Of a stretch of 38,550 nt of DNA, positions 33,404 through 38,540 are shown in pieces (within the stretch, counting starts at the first letter, position 1; each line of letters starts with the position of its first letter). A program made the translations under genes and the position numbers. Source of the DNA: a virus. The notes beneath the pieces are model-generated. The model did not search any database and was not told the DNA's origin. It saw nothing but the letters and a program-made list of their open reading frames with translations. The stretch covers positions 1 to 38,550 of IMG/VR virus record IMGVR_UViG_3300020462_000019. The stretch is one strand, 5' to 3'.

Positions 33404-33574
33404 ATGAAAGGGACTAAACTACTCCTCACTATCATTGGAATGCAACTTCTTGCACTTATCATTATTGATGTGATTGATATAGTTAAGACACAGAAACAAT
33501 CAACAACTATATCTTCAGTTTGTTTAAAAGAGGATACCAACACTACGATATGCTACTGTAGTGGTCAGTTGTAG
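33404..33574 (+). CDS. Small membrane-anchored protein with C-terminal cysteines
   Basis: The product has 56 residues with AAGGAA at 33391-33396. The N-terminus LLLTIIGMQLLALIIIDVID is a single hydrophobic segment after a Lys-containing start, so it is a signal anchor. The outer part has three cysteines (SVCLKED, ICYCSG), suggesting disulfide or metal contact in the periplasm, the same compartment as the secreted HExxH protein just upstream. No family recognised. Confidence 0.55.
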   Translation: MKGTKLLLTIIGMQLLALIIIDVIDIVKTQKQSTTISSVCLKEDTNTTICYCSGQL

Positions 33575-33590
33575 AACTGACACAAAGACG

Positions 33591-33620
33591 TTCCAAATCC
33601 GGGTCATCATCCTATATAAT
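33591..33620 (+). promoter_or_regulatory. Candidate promoter flanked by an inverted repeat
   Basis: TATAAT at 33615-33620 has a poor -35 (TTCCAA, 33591-33596) at 18 bases. An inverted repeat, CCGGGT at 33599-33604 and ACCCGG at 33634-33639, surrounds the -10 and could be an operator or a long-loop hairpin. It would drive the gene at 33648. Confidence 0.4.
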
Positions 33621-33647
33621 AACTAGGTAATCAACCCGGTTCTCCTC

Positions 33648-33815
33648 ATGTCCTTAGCCTACGCTCAAAAGTCCAAATTTCGTGTAACTATTGAACTTGA
33701 TGTGTTTGAGGATTTTAATCCACACAATATCGATTGGGAGAAACTCTTGGATGTTCAAGGTAATGAAAGTGTCACTGCGTATGTTGAGGATCTCTCAACA
33801 CCAGATCGTTGGTAA
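33648..33815 (+). CDS. Small protein, function unknown
   Basis: The product has 55 residues: MSLAYAQKSKFRVTIELDVF, then FNPHNIDWEKLLDVQGNE and VEDLSTPDRW. The strand-helix-strand layout looks like a real small fold. There is no clear ribosome site, but a -10-like element lies 28 bases upstream. It ends two bases before a CTAAATA late-promoter box. No family assigned. Confidence 0.58.
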   Translation: MSLAYAQKSKFRVTIELDVFEDFNPHNIDWEKLLDVQGNESVTAYVEDLSTPDRW

Positions 33816-33816
33816 T

Positions 33817-33823
33817 CTAAATA
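33817..33823 (+). promoter_or_regulatory. T4-like late promoter box CTAAATA
   Basis: CTAAATA ends 29 bases before ATG 33853, the same distance as at the virion genes upstream. It is the only such box seen in the right-hand 13 kb, so the gene it serves is probably expressed late. Confidence 0.58.
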
Positions 33824-33852
33824 GTATCTGGTATTAGTTCTCTCTTATTACT

Positions 33853-34449
33853 ATGACTTTTCTGGAGTTTATGACTGAAGGCAAGGCCTTAGACCCTAGT
33901 TTAGCTGGTGGTGCATCTATCAGACAGACTGGAGCTGGTGGTCGTAAGTATCCAGAAAGGAAGAAGGGTGAAGGTGAGAGAACGAGAGTAAAAGCAGTGG
34001 GTGGTGGTAAAACTGCACCCGCTGCTTCATATAAAGATAGAAAGGATATTGGAGCAACTAAAGCACGTTCTGATGTAGAACAACAACCTACCAAAGAGAG
34101 AGGTAGTGCAGCTCTATCAGCTAAGGAACAACAAAGGAAGGCTTACTTAGAGAGAAAGGCGAGAGAAAGAGGTGGATCTGCAGCACCAAAGAAGAAAGAG
34201 GCAGAGAAGACAGCTACACAACTACTCAAGAAGAAGACAACCAAGGCTGTATCACCTGATTACAAACCAGCCAAAGCTTCTGGTCATACTAGAGCTGAGA
34301 GAGATAAGATTAGAGGTGATGGTGAGAGAATGTTGAGAGGTATCATGAAGGACCAAGAGACCTCCAAGTATAAGAAAGAAACTGGTGTTAATCCTGATGC
34401 TAAAGGAAGACAAAAGATTCTGGGAAGGGTTAATGCCAGGATGAAATGA
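33853..34449 (+). CDS. Very basic late protein, candidate internal head protein
   Basis: The product has 198 residues, strongly basic and Lys/Arg/Gly/Ala-rich with hardly any hydrophobic core (for example KKEAEKTATQLLKKKTTKA), suggesting a disordered nucleic-acid-binding protein. The first residues MTFLEFMTEGKA resemble the capsid-targeting sequence of T4 internal proteins (MKTYQEFIAEA), which the head protease gp21 removes after Glu; MTE-G would be the matching cut site. A CTAAATA late box precedes it and an intrinsic terminator follows it, making a one-gene late transcript. Predicted role: packaged in the prohead with DNA and possibly injected into the host. The targeting-signal match is short, so this is inference. 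Confidence 0.55.
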   Translation: MTFLEFMTEGKALDPSLAGGASIRQTGAGGRKYPERKKGEGERTRVKAVGGGKTAPAASYKDRKDIGATKARSDVEQQPTKERGSAALSAKEQQRKAYLERKARERGGSAAPKKKEAEKTATQLLKKKTTKAVSPDYKPAKASGHTRAERDKIRGDGERMLRGIMKDQETSKYKKETGVNPDAKGRQKILGRVNARMK

Positions 34450-34459
34450 TGTTATAATA

Positions 34460-34484
34460 AGAGGGTTAGACACCCTCTTTTTTT
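34460..34484 (+). terminator. Rho-independent terminator abutting the next start codon
   Basis: AGAGGGT (34460-34466) and ACCCTCT (34472-34478) form a 7-bp stem with a 5-base loop, followed by a run of seven T ending at 34484. The ATG of the next gene is at 34485, so the terminator fills the position of its ribosome site. Confidence 0.82.
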
Positions 34485-34760
34485 ATGAAGCGAATTGCCA
34501 AAAAGAACGTCAGTATTTCACTCAAGGGTGGTAGGGACAATTTTAAGACAATTAAATTGGTTGAAGGTAAACCAGTTGTAGAATCAAAACTTCTTGAGAT
34601 GTCTAGAAGACAAATTAATGAGTATACAGAAGAAGTTTATGAAGGTGCAGATCTCTCATTCTTGACACCAGAAGATAAGAAGTATTATAATAAGAACAAG
34701 AAACACCCAGACATGCAGTGGGCACTTGATATGGTTTATGAAGATAGAACGACCAATTAA
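34485..34760 (+). CDS. Small basic protein, function unknown
   Basis: The product has 91 residues starting directly after the terminator T-run, with no ribosome site. The N-terminus is basic (MKRIAKKNVSISLKGG) and the C-terminal half contains FLTPEDKKYYNKNKKHPDMQ. A TATAAT at 34453-34458, before the terminator, might start a message that begins inside the hairpin. An internal Met at about position 39 is a possible alternative start. The next gene overlaps its end by 23 bases. No family recognised. Confidence 0.55.
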   Translation: MKRIAKKNVSISLKGGRDNFKTIKLVEGKPVVESKLLEMSRRQINEYTEEVYEGADLSFLTPEDKKYYNKNKKHPDMQWALDMVYEDRTTN

Positions 34761-34956
34761 TTCAGAAATACTGACACCGAAACCACGTAAAACTGGTTTC
34801 GTTGTTGGTGACTGGGATGACCCAAATTGTTATGCCTGTATACCATTTAAGAACCAACTTATGGTGATTCATAAAGGATCTCAACTTAAGGTGTGCAGGA
34901 ATGATGAAAGTGCAATCAATTTCATTAAGAAACACAAGAAACGTAAAAGGAGTTAA
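34738..34956 (+). CDS. Small basic protein, function unknown
   Basis: The product has 72 residues from ATG 34738, overlapping the previous gene by 23 bases. The middle TGFVVGDWDDPNCYACIPF, with two nearby cysteines, and the very basic end (KKHKKRKRS) could bind nucleic acid. No ribosome site better than weak purine content is visible. Function unknown. Confidence 0.55.
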   Translation: MKIERPINSEILTPKPRKTGFVVGDWDDPNCYACIPFKNQLMVIHKGSQLKVCRNDESAINFIKKHKKRKRS

Positions 34957-34959
34957 ACA

Positions 34960-35118
34960 ATGGCTTTGAAAACCTATCGTTGCAACATCATCTTTAAAGA
35001 TGGTAATCCACCCATCAAAGAAATTGTTGAGGCTAACAACCCACCACAAGCACGGGATTTTGCTGAACGTAGGTTTGGTGGTAAGTGTACATCAGCTAAT
35101 CAAGTATTCATTAAATAA
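34960..35118 (+). CDS. Small protein, function unknown
   Basis: The product has 52 residues with AAAAGGAG at 34946-34953, a strong ribosome site overlapping the upstream stop. Sequence IKEIVEANNPPQARDFAERR followed by FGGKCTSANQV is a pattern I associate with a recurrent small cyanophage protein (strand, then a helix with Ala-Arg). Its stop codon touches the first copy of the leader repeat, so the repeat array begins right after it. Confidence 0.65.
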   Translation: MALKTYRCNIIFKDGNPPIKEIVEANNPPQARDFAERRFGGKCTSANQVFIK

Positions 35119-35155
35119 GTTACTCACCTCTAAAGTGCTTCACTAGTGTAGAAAC
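35118..35155 (+). repeat. Leader repeat copy 1
   Basis: Starts AGTTACTCACCTCTAAA, then GTGCTTCACTAGTGTAGAAAC. It lies 11 bases before ATG 35167. Shares the first 17 bases exactly with copies 2, 3 and 4. Confidence 0.9.
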
Positions 35156-35166
35156 CTACTTACTAC

Positions 35167-35328
35167 ATGACACGTCCCGAACCACTCCTTTCATTCTCTG
35201 ATTATGTTGAGGATTTTAAGGCAAGGGTTGAAATTCACAACTATGAGGTGAAGAATCTCCGAAAGGATATTAGATTTGGATTTGATTTCCTATCAGACAG
35301 AATCTATTTCAATCTTGTGAACAAATGA
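35167..35328 (+). CDS. Small protein behind leader repeat 1, function unknown
   Basis: The product has 53 residues: MTRPEPLLSFSDYVEDFKAR, then helical and basic (VKNLRKDIRFGFDFLSDRIY). There is no ribosome site; the bases before ATG are pyrimidine/A-rich (CCTACTTACTAC). The start is set by its position relative to the repeat, the same as in the four other repeat-led genes. An intrinsic terminator follows 7 bases after the stop, making it a one-gene cassette. Confidence 0.62.
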   Translation: MTRPEPLLSFSDYVEDFKARVEIHNYEVKNLRKDIRFGFDFLSDRIYFNLVNK

Positions 35329-35334
35329 TAAACG

Positions 35335-35357
35335 AGGGAGGGAAACCTCCCTTTTTT
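35335..35357 (+). terminator. Rho-independent terminator with GAAA loop
   Basis: A 7-bp stem (35335-35341 with 35346-35352) with a GAAA tetraloop is followed by TTTTTT. It separates the first repeat-led gene from the second and is followed by TATACT and repeat copy 2. Confidence 0.88.
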
Positions 35358-35370
35358 GTTGCTTATATGT

Positions 35371-35376
35371 TATACT
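35371..35376 (+). promoter_or_regulatory. Possible -10 element upstream of leader repeat 2
   Basis: TATACT at 35371-35376 would start transcription near 35383, the first bases of repeat copy 2. If used, the repeat would be a transcribed 5' leader rather than the promoter itself. No good -35 was found and the other copies lack this exact box. Confidence 0.35.
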
Positions 35377-35381
35377 ATTAA

Positions 35382-35419
35382 AGTTACTCACCTCTAAAGT
35401 GCTCTACTAATGTAGACAC
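35382..35419 (+). repeat. Leader repeat copy 2
   Basis: AGTTACTCACCTCTAAA, then GTGCTCTACTAATGTAGACAC. It lies 11 bases before ATG 35431. It shares the upstream extension CTATTAA with copy 4. Confidence 0.9.
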
Positions 35420-35430
35420 CACATAAACAC

Positions 35431-35661
35431 ATGAATCATTCAACTACAGCACAACGAGTTGGCACACTTATTGAATTGGCTGAACTGAAGAAAACTCTTC
35501 GTCGTCAAGATTTCAAGTTCACACCAGATCAGCAAGAACGTTATGATCTTCTCCTTTCACTTCGTAGGCTTCATGTAGCTGAATACTATGAAGACGATAA
35601 TGTTTGGATCGGACCTTCACTGGCTGGTAAGAAACTAGAAGAGAGTGATTCAGACGACTAA
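35431..35661 (+). CDS. Small helical protein behind leader repeat 2
   Basis: The product has 76 residues, helical and charged: GTLIELAELKKTLRRQDFKF, then QQERYDLLLSLRRLHVAEYY, with an acidic end EESDSDD. It could be a coiled-coil or helical-hairpin protein. There is no ribosome site before the ATG (CACATAAACAC). Function unknown. A T-rich stretch (35675-35687) that could form a weak long-loop terminator follows. Confidence 0.65.
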   Translation: MNHSTTAQRVGTLIELAELKKTLRRQDFKFTPDQQERYDLLLSLRRLHVAEYYEDDNVWIGPSLAGKKLEESDSDD

Positions 35662-35695
35662 CACGCACTCACAACACTCTTTTTTTATTAAACAA

Positions 35696-36046
35696 ATGAC
35701 TGTAAGTTTCGACAAAGGTGAATTCGTCACCATTGAATGTTTCTATCTCTCACAGGAGGATGGAATTATCTATGAAGAAGATCGTAACGAAGATGTTGAT
35801 ACTTACTGGACAGAGGAGAAAGGTGATTTAATGGAATATGTGTTAGATCAATGTAAGTATATTGAGACGAAAGATCCTGTGATTGTTGATGTTCTCCCAC
35901 GTAAGTGGGCAGAGTTTGATGATGATGGAAACCTAGAAGATTACGGCGACACATGTTATGGAACCGAACGATATATTTGGCACAACAGTAAACTTAAAAG
36001 AGAACATGAGTTCTTGATTTCCATTGATTGTGGAGTAGGCAAATGA
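35696..36046 (+). CDS. Acidic protein, function unknown
   Basis: The product has 116 residues from ATG 35696, markedly acidic (EEDRNEDVDTYWTEEKGD, WAEFDDDGNLEDYGD). Such highly acidic small phage proteins sometimes mimic DNA, but nothing here proves it. It lacks both a ribosome site and a full leader repeat; the preceding bases are a T-run and AT-rich DNA. The next small ORF overlaps its stop (ATGA). Confidence 0.6.
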   Translation: MTVSFDKGEFVTIECFYLSQEDGIIYEEDRNEDVDTYWTEEKGDLMEYVLDQCKYIETKDPVIVDVLPRKWAEFDDDGNLEDYGDTCYGTERYIWHNSKLKREHEFLISIDCGVGK

Positions 36047-36165
36047 ACAGCCTCAAACGTGTATGTTCACTGAAAACAAAAGAACTTCGGTGGACTTATG
36101 ATGGTAAAGTGTTACTTACCAACTGGCAAGTAGCAGCCATCGGTCGAAAGACCAAGAGTAACTAG
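36043..36165 (+). CDS. Small basic protein, function unknown (40 residues)
   Basis: ATG 36043 overlaps the previous TGA, and the frame stops at TAG 36163-36165, which is already inside leader repeat copy 3. The product is basic: MNSLKRVCSLKTKELRWTYD and an end IGRKTKSN. Pairing with the acidic protein just upstream by translational coupling is notable. Confidence 0.5.
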   Translation: MNSLKRVCSLKTKELRWTYDGKVLLTNWQVAAIGRKTKSN

Positions 36166-36201
36166 TTACTCACCTCTAAACTGCTCCACTATTGTAAACA
36201 A
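36164..36201 (+). repeat. Leader repeat copy 3
   Basis: AGTTACTCACCTCTAAA, then CTGCTCCACTATTGTAAACAA. It lies 10 bases before ATG 36212 and overlaps the stop codon of the upstream small gene. Confidence 0.9.
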
Positions 36202-36211
36202 CTTCTTTATT

Positions 36212-36871
36212 ATGTCCGGTAATCACAATCACGACCACGACCACCACGATCATTCTCATGAGTGGGAACATGATGGTCGATTTGAAGCAGTCATTGGCAG
36301 ATATGAGGATGGCGATGGTTGGTGGGCATCTTATTTCACTGATTTAATCAACAATTCAGATGGCATCATTGATATCCATATTGCCGAGGACACGATGAGT
36401 CATCAGGAGATCGAGTTCATCAACGAGTTGATTGATGATATTGAGGAAGTTATCGACACAGAAATTCAAATTGAATCAAGGAAAGTTGACTCTGACATTA
36501 CAATTGCAAGAGTACTTGGTTATGAACAATTTGATGTATTGACAGGTATAGATTATTCTGACGTTGATGGACTCGCATTCCTTGATGAGGATGGTGATCA
36601 CATCTTTGCCACATTCAATGACTCTGAGTTTGAAACTGAACCGGTATATAATGAATATGGTGATGTTGTAGATTTCAACACAACACTTAGTGATGATACT
36701 AAGTACGTTATAGCACACGAACTCCTTCACGCTCTGGGGTTACAACATCCAGACGATGATGGATATAATGTTGGATACACGGCAGACGATACTCTGATGA
36801 GTTACAATCGTACAGGAAACTTTGATCTTACTAACATAGATTCCACAGCTCTCGATACCCTATGGGGGTGA
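36212..36871 (+). CDS. Serralysin-like metzincin with His-rich N-terminus
   Basis: The product has 219 residues. IAHELLHALGLQHP is a full metzincin zinc site: H169, E170, H173, G176, H179, P180. TLMSYNR with M196 provides the Met-turn at the right distance, and the end DSTALDTLWG parallels the last helix of M10 serralysin catalytic domains. No RTX calcium repeats follow, so it is a bare protease domain. The first 20 residues hold eight His alternating with Asp/Asn (HNHDHDHHDHSHEWEH), a likely zinc or other metal store or sensor. No signal peptide is present, so it would act in the cytoplasm or be carried by the virion. It is preceded by leader repeat 3 and followed by repeat 4. Confidence 0.8.
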   Translation: MSGNHNHDHDHHDHSHEWEHDGRFEAVIGRYEDGDGWWASYFTDLINNSDGIIDIHIAEDTMSHQEIEFINELIDDIEEVIDTEIQIESRKVDSDITIARVLGYEQFDVLTGIDYSDVDGLAFLDEDGDHIFATFNDSEFETEPVYNEYGDVVDFNTTLSDDTKYVIAHELLHALGLQHPDDDGYNVGYTADDTLMSYNRTGNFDLTNIDSTALDTLWG

Positions 36872-36879
36872 TCTATTAA

Positions 36880-36917
36880 AGTTACTCACCTCTAAACTGC
36901 TCCATTGATGTAACCAC
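36880..36917 (+). repeat. Leader repeat copy 4
   Basis: AGTTACTCACCTCTAAA, then CTGCTCCATTGATGTAACCAC. It lies 13 bases before ATG 36931. GTTAC at its start and GTAAC near its end are inverted. Confidence 0.9.
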
Positions 36918-36930
36918 TGACTTTCCACTT

Positions 36931-37821
36931 ATGCCAAACACACATCTCCAACATCCCGAAGACACCATTCTTACAGGTGATCTTCGTGTACTTCGTGACT
37001 TGTATGGTAGAGGTCATGTTTCACTAAAAATTGATGGAGCACCATCAGTTGTATGGGGTCATCACCCCGATACTGATGAGTTCTTTGTTTGTACCAAAGC
37101 TGCATTCAACAAGAAAAAGAACCGTATCTGTTACACAACAGATGATATCAACACATACTTTGGTCATCAAGATGATGTAGCCAACATGTTGTTTCTGATG
37201 TTGAAGTTGTTGTCTCAGAAATCATTCCCTGGTGTTTATCAAGGTGATTTCATGGGTTTCGGTGGCACTGACACCTTCAAGACCAACACTCTAACGTATG
37301 TCTTCCCTGAGGATGTGTCACAGAGTATTGTCATCGCACCTCACACAATCTACAATGTGACTGACAAACTCTCTAACGCAGTTGCTGAACCTCTGAGAGA
37401 GATCTTTGATGATACCAAACACATCAAATGGGTTCAACCCTCTGTTGATTATGTGTACAACGACATCAAACCTCCTGTCATCAACACTGAGAGTGTTGAG
37501 TTTATGACAAAGAAAGAGTCTGATGTTACTCAGATTCAAATCAACGCTCTCATCAAGTCAGGTCAATCACCTACTGATAAAGATCTCAACTATCTCTTAG
37601 GTGACATCTATCTCACTAATATCTACCAAATGGTTATCGATATCAAAGAAGATCTCATGGATTGTATGATCGTCACTGACTCACCTAAGTGTTATCTTCC
37701 TGATGGTACTGAGGTTGTTGGAGAGGGTTTCGTATTCTACTCTGAGTCCGGTAGATCTTACAAGTTGGTTGATCGTCCAGTCTTCGCCTATACCAACTTC
37801 ACACAGGGTAAGTTCAACTGA
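36931..37821 (+). CDS. KxDG nucleotidyltransferase/ligase-like protein
   Basis: The product has 296 residues. HVSLKIDGAPSVVWG contains motif I of covalent nucleotidyltransferases (K33, D35, G36). GVYQGDFMGF (101-110) fits motif III, GEGFVFY (264-270) motif IV, and SYKLVD (276-281) motif V with K278. The order and spacing agree with ATP-dependent nucleic acid ligases, although the insert between III and IV is long. The N-terminus THLQHPEDTILTGD is typical of a phage family that I recall as a DUF with this KxDG core. Possible roles are RNA repair, nick sealing or tRNA repair. No OB or zinc domain is visible. It is preceded by leader repeat 4 and ends just before repeat 5. Confidence 0.65.
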   Translation: MPNTHLQHPEDTILTGDLRVLRDLYGRGHVSLKIDGAPSVVWGHHPDTDEFFVCTKAAFNKKKNRICYTTDDINTYFGHQDDVANMLFLMLKLLSQKSFPGVYQGDFMGFGGTDTFKTNTLTYVFPEDVSQSIVIAPHTIYNVTDKLSNAVAEPLREIFDDTKHIKWVQPSVDYVYNDIKPPVINTESVEFMTKKESDVTQIQINALIKSGQSPTDKDLNYLLGDIYLTNIYQMVIDIKEDLMDCMIVTDSPKCYLPDGTEVVGEGFVFYSESGRSYKLVDRPVFAYTNFTQGKFN

Positions 37822-37825
37822 TTAA

Positions 37826-37863
37826 AGTTACTCACCCCTAAACTGCTCCACTAGTGTAACCAC
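37826..37863 (+). repeat. Leader repeat copy 5
   Basis: AGTTACTCACCCCTAAA, with one change from copies 1-4, then CTGCTCCACTAGTGTAACCAC. It lies 16 bases before ATG 37880. GTTAC and GTAAC are inverted here as in copy 4. Confidence 0.9.
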
Positions 37864-37879
37864 TCATTCAAAACACATC

Positions 37880-38074
37880 ATGAACAACCTGACACCTCAA
37901 GCCGAAAAAGAAATCGACATCATGAGCGAAACCATCTTCGAAAGGTTTATGGTTTTCATCAAAGAAGAGGACGAACTGACCTCAAAGGCTCTCATGGATG
38001 AGTGGATCGTTGATGGTCAGGATCCTGATGATGGGAACGTCGAATTCCTCACACTCAATCACATTGATGATTGA
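37880..38074 (+). CDS. Small acidic protein behind leader repeat 5
   Basis: The product has 64 residues, acidic and helical (EKEIDIMSETIFERFMVFIK) with an Asp-rich end (VDGQDPDDGNVEF). No ribosome site precedes ATG 37880 (AAAACACATC). Function unknown. The following 40 bases hold a degenerate repeat-like stretch (ATCACCTCTCTCAC) before the next gene. Confidence 0.62.
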   Translation: MNNLTPQAEKEIDIMSETIFERFMVFIKEEDELTSKALMDEWIVDGQDPDDGNVEFLTLNHIDD

Positions 38075-38115
38075 TATCACCTCTCTCACATTTCAACTCT
38101 AACTTCTTTATTATC

Positions 38116-38475
38116 ATGACTGGAACTTATCAAGACTACCTCGCACAAAAAGATCAAGTCAAGGCTGTTAAACAGGCCAGGGTTCGTGTTGGCATCTCTT
38201 GGTTACTTCACGCCTTTACCTGTCCTCCTATTGTATCCCTTGTTTACTCCATCAAATCAGAGAACTATGTTCCAGTGTTGGCAGCAACTGGTGTGGCTTG
38301 TGTAACAGCTCCATTGGCTATCTTTGATTATGGTATCACATTCTTTGTGGCAGCACCTGTAACCTCAGCTGTTCTTATCCAAACCAAGGCCACCAATCGT
38401 AGGAATCAACTTGGCATCTTTGGACCAGAACAAGCAGACGCTATGATGTTCTCCAACTTCCAATCAAACACCTGA
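38116..38475 (+). CDS. Small integral membrane protein
   Basis: The product has 119 residues from ATG 38116; an in-frame start at 38071 would use non-coding-like leader sequence. A basic N-terminal part (VKAVKQARVRVGISW) leads into hydrophobic segments: about residues 26-44 (ISWLLHAFTCPPIVSLVYSI), about 50-66 (VPVLAATGVACVTAPLAIF) and about 70-88 (ITFFVAAPVTSAVLI). A soluble tail follows. Two or three membrane spans are predicted. The leader CTTCTTTATTATC is nearly the same as that before ATG 36212, though the full repeat is missing. Function unknown. Confidence 0.62.
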   Translation: MTGTYQDYLAQKDQVKAVKQARVRVGISWLLHAFTCPPIVSLVYSIKSENYVPVLAATGVACVTAPLAIFDYGITFFVAAPVTSAVLIQTKATNRRNQLGIFGPEQADAMMFSNFQSNT

Positions 38476-38540
38476 TACATTTGTATCACCTGAGACCCTA
38501 GTGGTGGCCTGGGTTCTCAGGATATCATAAACTCTTTTTT
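38474..38540 (+). terminator. Two tandem hairpins with distal T-run
   Basis: GATAC (38474-38478) pairs with GTATC (38483-38487), overlapping the stop codon. CCTGAGA plus CCC (38489-38498) pairs with GGG plus TCTCAGG (38511-38521) with a small bulge. A run of six T lies at 38535-38540, 14 bases further on, so terminator activity is likely but not classical. Confidence 0.5.

Noticed and set aside
34453-34458. TATAAT as a confirmed promoter for the gene at 34485
   Set aside because: The -35 match (TTAATG) is poor and the start would lie inside a terminator hairpin. Kept only as a possibility in the finding on that gene.
35131-35143. TGCTTCA in repeat copy 1 as a T4 MotA box (middle promoter)
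   Set aside because: The other copies read TGCTCYA, and no -10 lies 11-13 bases downstream. Marine T4-like cyanophages are, to my knowledge, generally without MotA.
35118-37863. Regularly oriented repeats as a CRISPR array
   Set aside because: Spacings are 264-946 bases and contain full genes; copies are imperfect and placed at gene starts. This is a leader repeat, not CRISPR.
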